Source of the DNA: Lysobacterales bacterium
GTDB taxonomy: Bacteria; Pseudomonadota; Gammaproteobacteria; Xanthomonadales; SZUA-36
NCBI GenBank assembly: GCA_026193295.1
Contig: JAPHSB010000429.1
Location: 1-5,650 of the forward strand
Length of the DNA stretch: 5,650 nt
Reading direction: 5' to 3'
Numbering within the stretch: the first letter of the stretch is position 1; each line of letters begins with the position of its first letter. The notes below the pieces were generated by a model. The model was not told the DNA's origin and searched no databases. It worked only from the letters and a program-made list of their open reading frames with translations. The translations under genes were made by a program, and so were the position numbers. This document shows positions 4,723-5,650 of this stretch, in pieces.

Positions 4723-5650
4723 TCAATTTGACGGCGCGCCATCAGCTTCGCCGGCGCTGTTCCGGATCCGCTCCAGCTTGCCCCGTGTGTAGCGTGCCTC
4801 TGTCTCCCGGCCCAGCTGCTCCTGCGCCCGCGCCAAACCCTCGAGGGTACGCGGCTTGAGGCGGGTGCGCTCGAGTTGTAGCTGGTAGGCATCAGCGGCA
4901 GCAGCATGCTGGCGCGATGCGCTCAACAAGTCGCCCAGAAATTCCGCGGACGGCAGGTCCACGAACGGCGGCCCGAAGGAGAATGGCATGGCCCCCTCCA
5001 GTCGGCTGGCCTCCTGTGCGGACTCCACGGCTTTGGCCATCTCACCGCGCGCCATTTCGATGGCCGCCAGCAGTTCCTGGTCCATCACGCGCAGGCGCTC
5101 GAGGTACAGCAAGTCGGTTGGCGCTTTTTCCTCCTGCCGCGCGATTTCGGCCTCCAGCGATACCATTAGCGTGCGGAACTGCGCCTGGTACTGACCGGCC
5201 TGCGCCACCTGGCTTGCAAAGGCGGCCTGCATGGCCTTCATGAAGCTGATCGTCAGGTTGGGGTCGAAGGCGTCGCCGGTGTTGAAGGTCCAGTTCGCAA
5301 CGTCACTGTCCCAGCTGCGGGTCTCGATCACATAACGCGCCCACATTTGCACAACGGAGCCGACCAGGGAACGGTCCGGGTCCAGGATCATGGGGTCGTC
5401 CGGCGCCTTGCCATCGGCCTGGGCCTCGGCGTAGGCCGCCTCGAGCAGCGCCAGCGCCCGGTCATTGCGGCCCTGCTGGAGATAGCCGTACAACAGCCAG
5501 AAATTGTAGTGCCCCCATTTGCGCGCGGCGCCGCCATGCTCCGCCCGCATGGCGTTGGCCACCTGCACCGCGGCCTCGTTGGCGGCGACTACGTCATCCC
5601 ACATGCCGACCGCAACAAAAATATGCGAGGTCATGTGTTGGGCATGGCCG
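4723..5650 (-). CDS. Tetratricopeptide-repeat protein, C-terminal part (5' end outside window)
   Basis: The frame is open to the right edge and reads GHAQ-HMTSHIFVAVGMWDD across it. The Met at 5634 is therefore internal, not a start; about 308 residues are visible. The SHIF..G.WDD segment, the following helices with NFWLLYGYLQQGRNDRALAL, and a C-terminal PPFVDLPSAEFLGDLL plus ADAYQLQLERT...GLARAQEQLGRETEARY fit a family of large, poorly characterised bacterial TPR proteins. TPR repeats form a helical scaffold for protein binding, so no enzymatic role is suggested. Whether it carries an export signal cannot be told because the N-terminus is missing. A charged, low-order tail (after about 295) ends at the TGA at 4725-4723. 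It is the first visible gene of the TPR-DUF2784-methyltransferase operon; the promoter lies outside the window. Confidence 0.85.
   Translation of the reverse strand, partial: GHAQHMTSHIFVAVGMWDDVVAANEAAVQVANAMRAEHGGAARKWGHYNFWLLYGYLQQGRNDRALALLEAAYAEAQADGKAPDDPMILDPDRSLVGSVVQMWARYVIETRSWDSDVANWTFNTGDAFDPNLTISFMKAMQAAFASQVAQAGQYQAQFRTLMVSLEAEIARQEEKAPTDLLYLERLRVMDQELLAAIEMARGEMAKAVESAQEASRLEGAMPFSFGPPFVDLPSAEFLGDLLSASRQHAAAADAYQLQLERTRLKPRTLEGLARAQEQLGRETEARYTRGKLERIRNSAGEADGAPSN

Noticed and set aside
5632..5634. ATG at 5634 as the start of the TPR protein
   Set aside because: The frame stays open to the window edge and the upstream residues GHAQH continue the family pattern, so this Met is internal.

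Overview
This window is GC-rich (about 60%), densely coded DNA from a Gram-negative bacterium, most likely a gammaproteobacterium. The evidence is a complete periplasmic methionine sulfoxide reductase pair (msrPQ with a Tat signal peptide), good Shine-Dalgarno sequences and short intergenic gaps. No species can be named from the sequence alone. I see no rRNA, tRNA, CRISPR array, insertion sequence, phage gene or integrase.

Layout. (1) Bases 1-1551, minus strand: msrP followed by msrQ, overlapping by one base (TGATG); msrQ runs off the left edge just short of its expected end. (2) Bases 1552-1737: a 186-base divergent intergenic region with a GC-rich inverted repeat and an AT-rich patch that may hold the msrP promoter. 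(3) Bases 1738-3097, plus strand: a short MFS-type protein that looks like a normal transporter with its middle and most of its C-terminal half deleted in frame, followed 37 bases later by a DUF1003 membrane protein with an N-terminal Cys cluster. (4) Bases 3098-3231: intergenic, with an AT-rich dyad before a strong ribosome binding site. (5) Bases 3232-3591, plus strand: a GFA-type zinc-binding protein, converging on the next operon so that both stop codons lie in one CTAG palindrome. (6) Bases 3588-5650, minus strand: a tightly packed set transcribed as TPR protein (running off the right edge), then a DUF2784 membrane protein, then an isoprenylcysteine methyltransferase-like membrane enzyme.

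How the genes relate. MsrQ is a haem membrane protein that passes electrons from the respiratory chain to the periplasmic molybdoenzyme MsrP, which repairs oxidised methionines in envelope proteins. The other genes are mostly inner-membrane or uncharacterised families. The GFA-like protein is related to enzymes and carriers for small thiol adducts, but no thiol pathway is visible. The TPR-DUF2784-methyltransferase set looks like a real operon of unknown purpose. I do not see a clear new defence or mobile system here. The most unusual feature is the in-frame shortened MFS gene.
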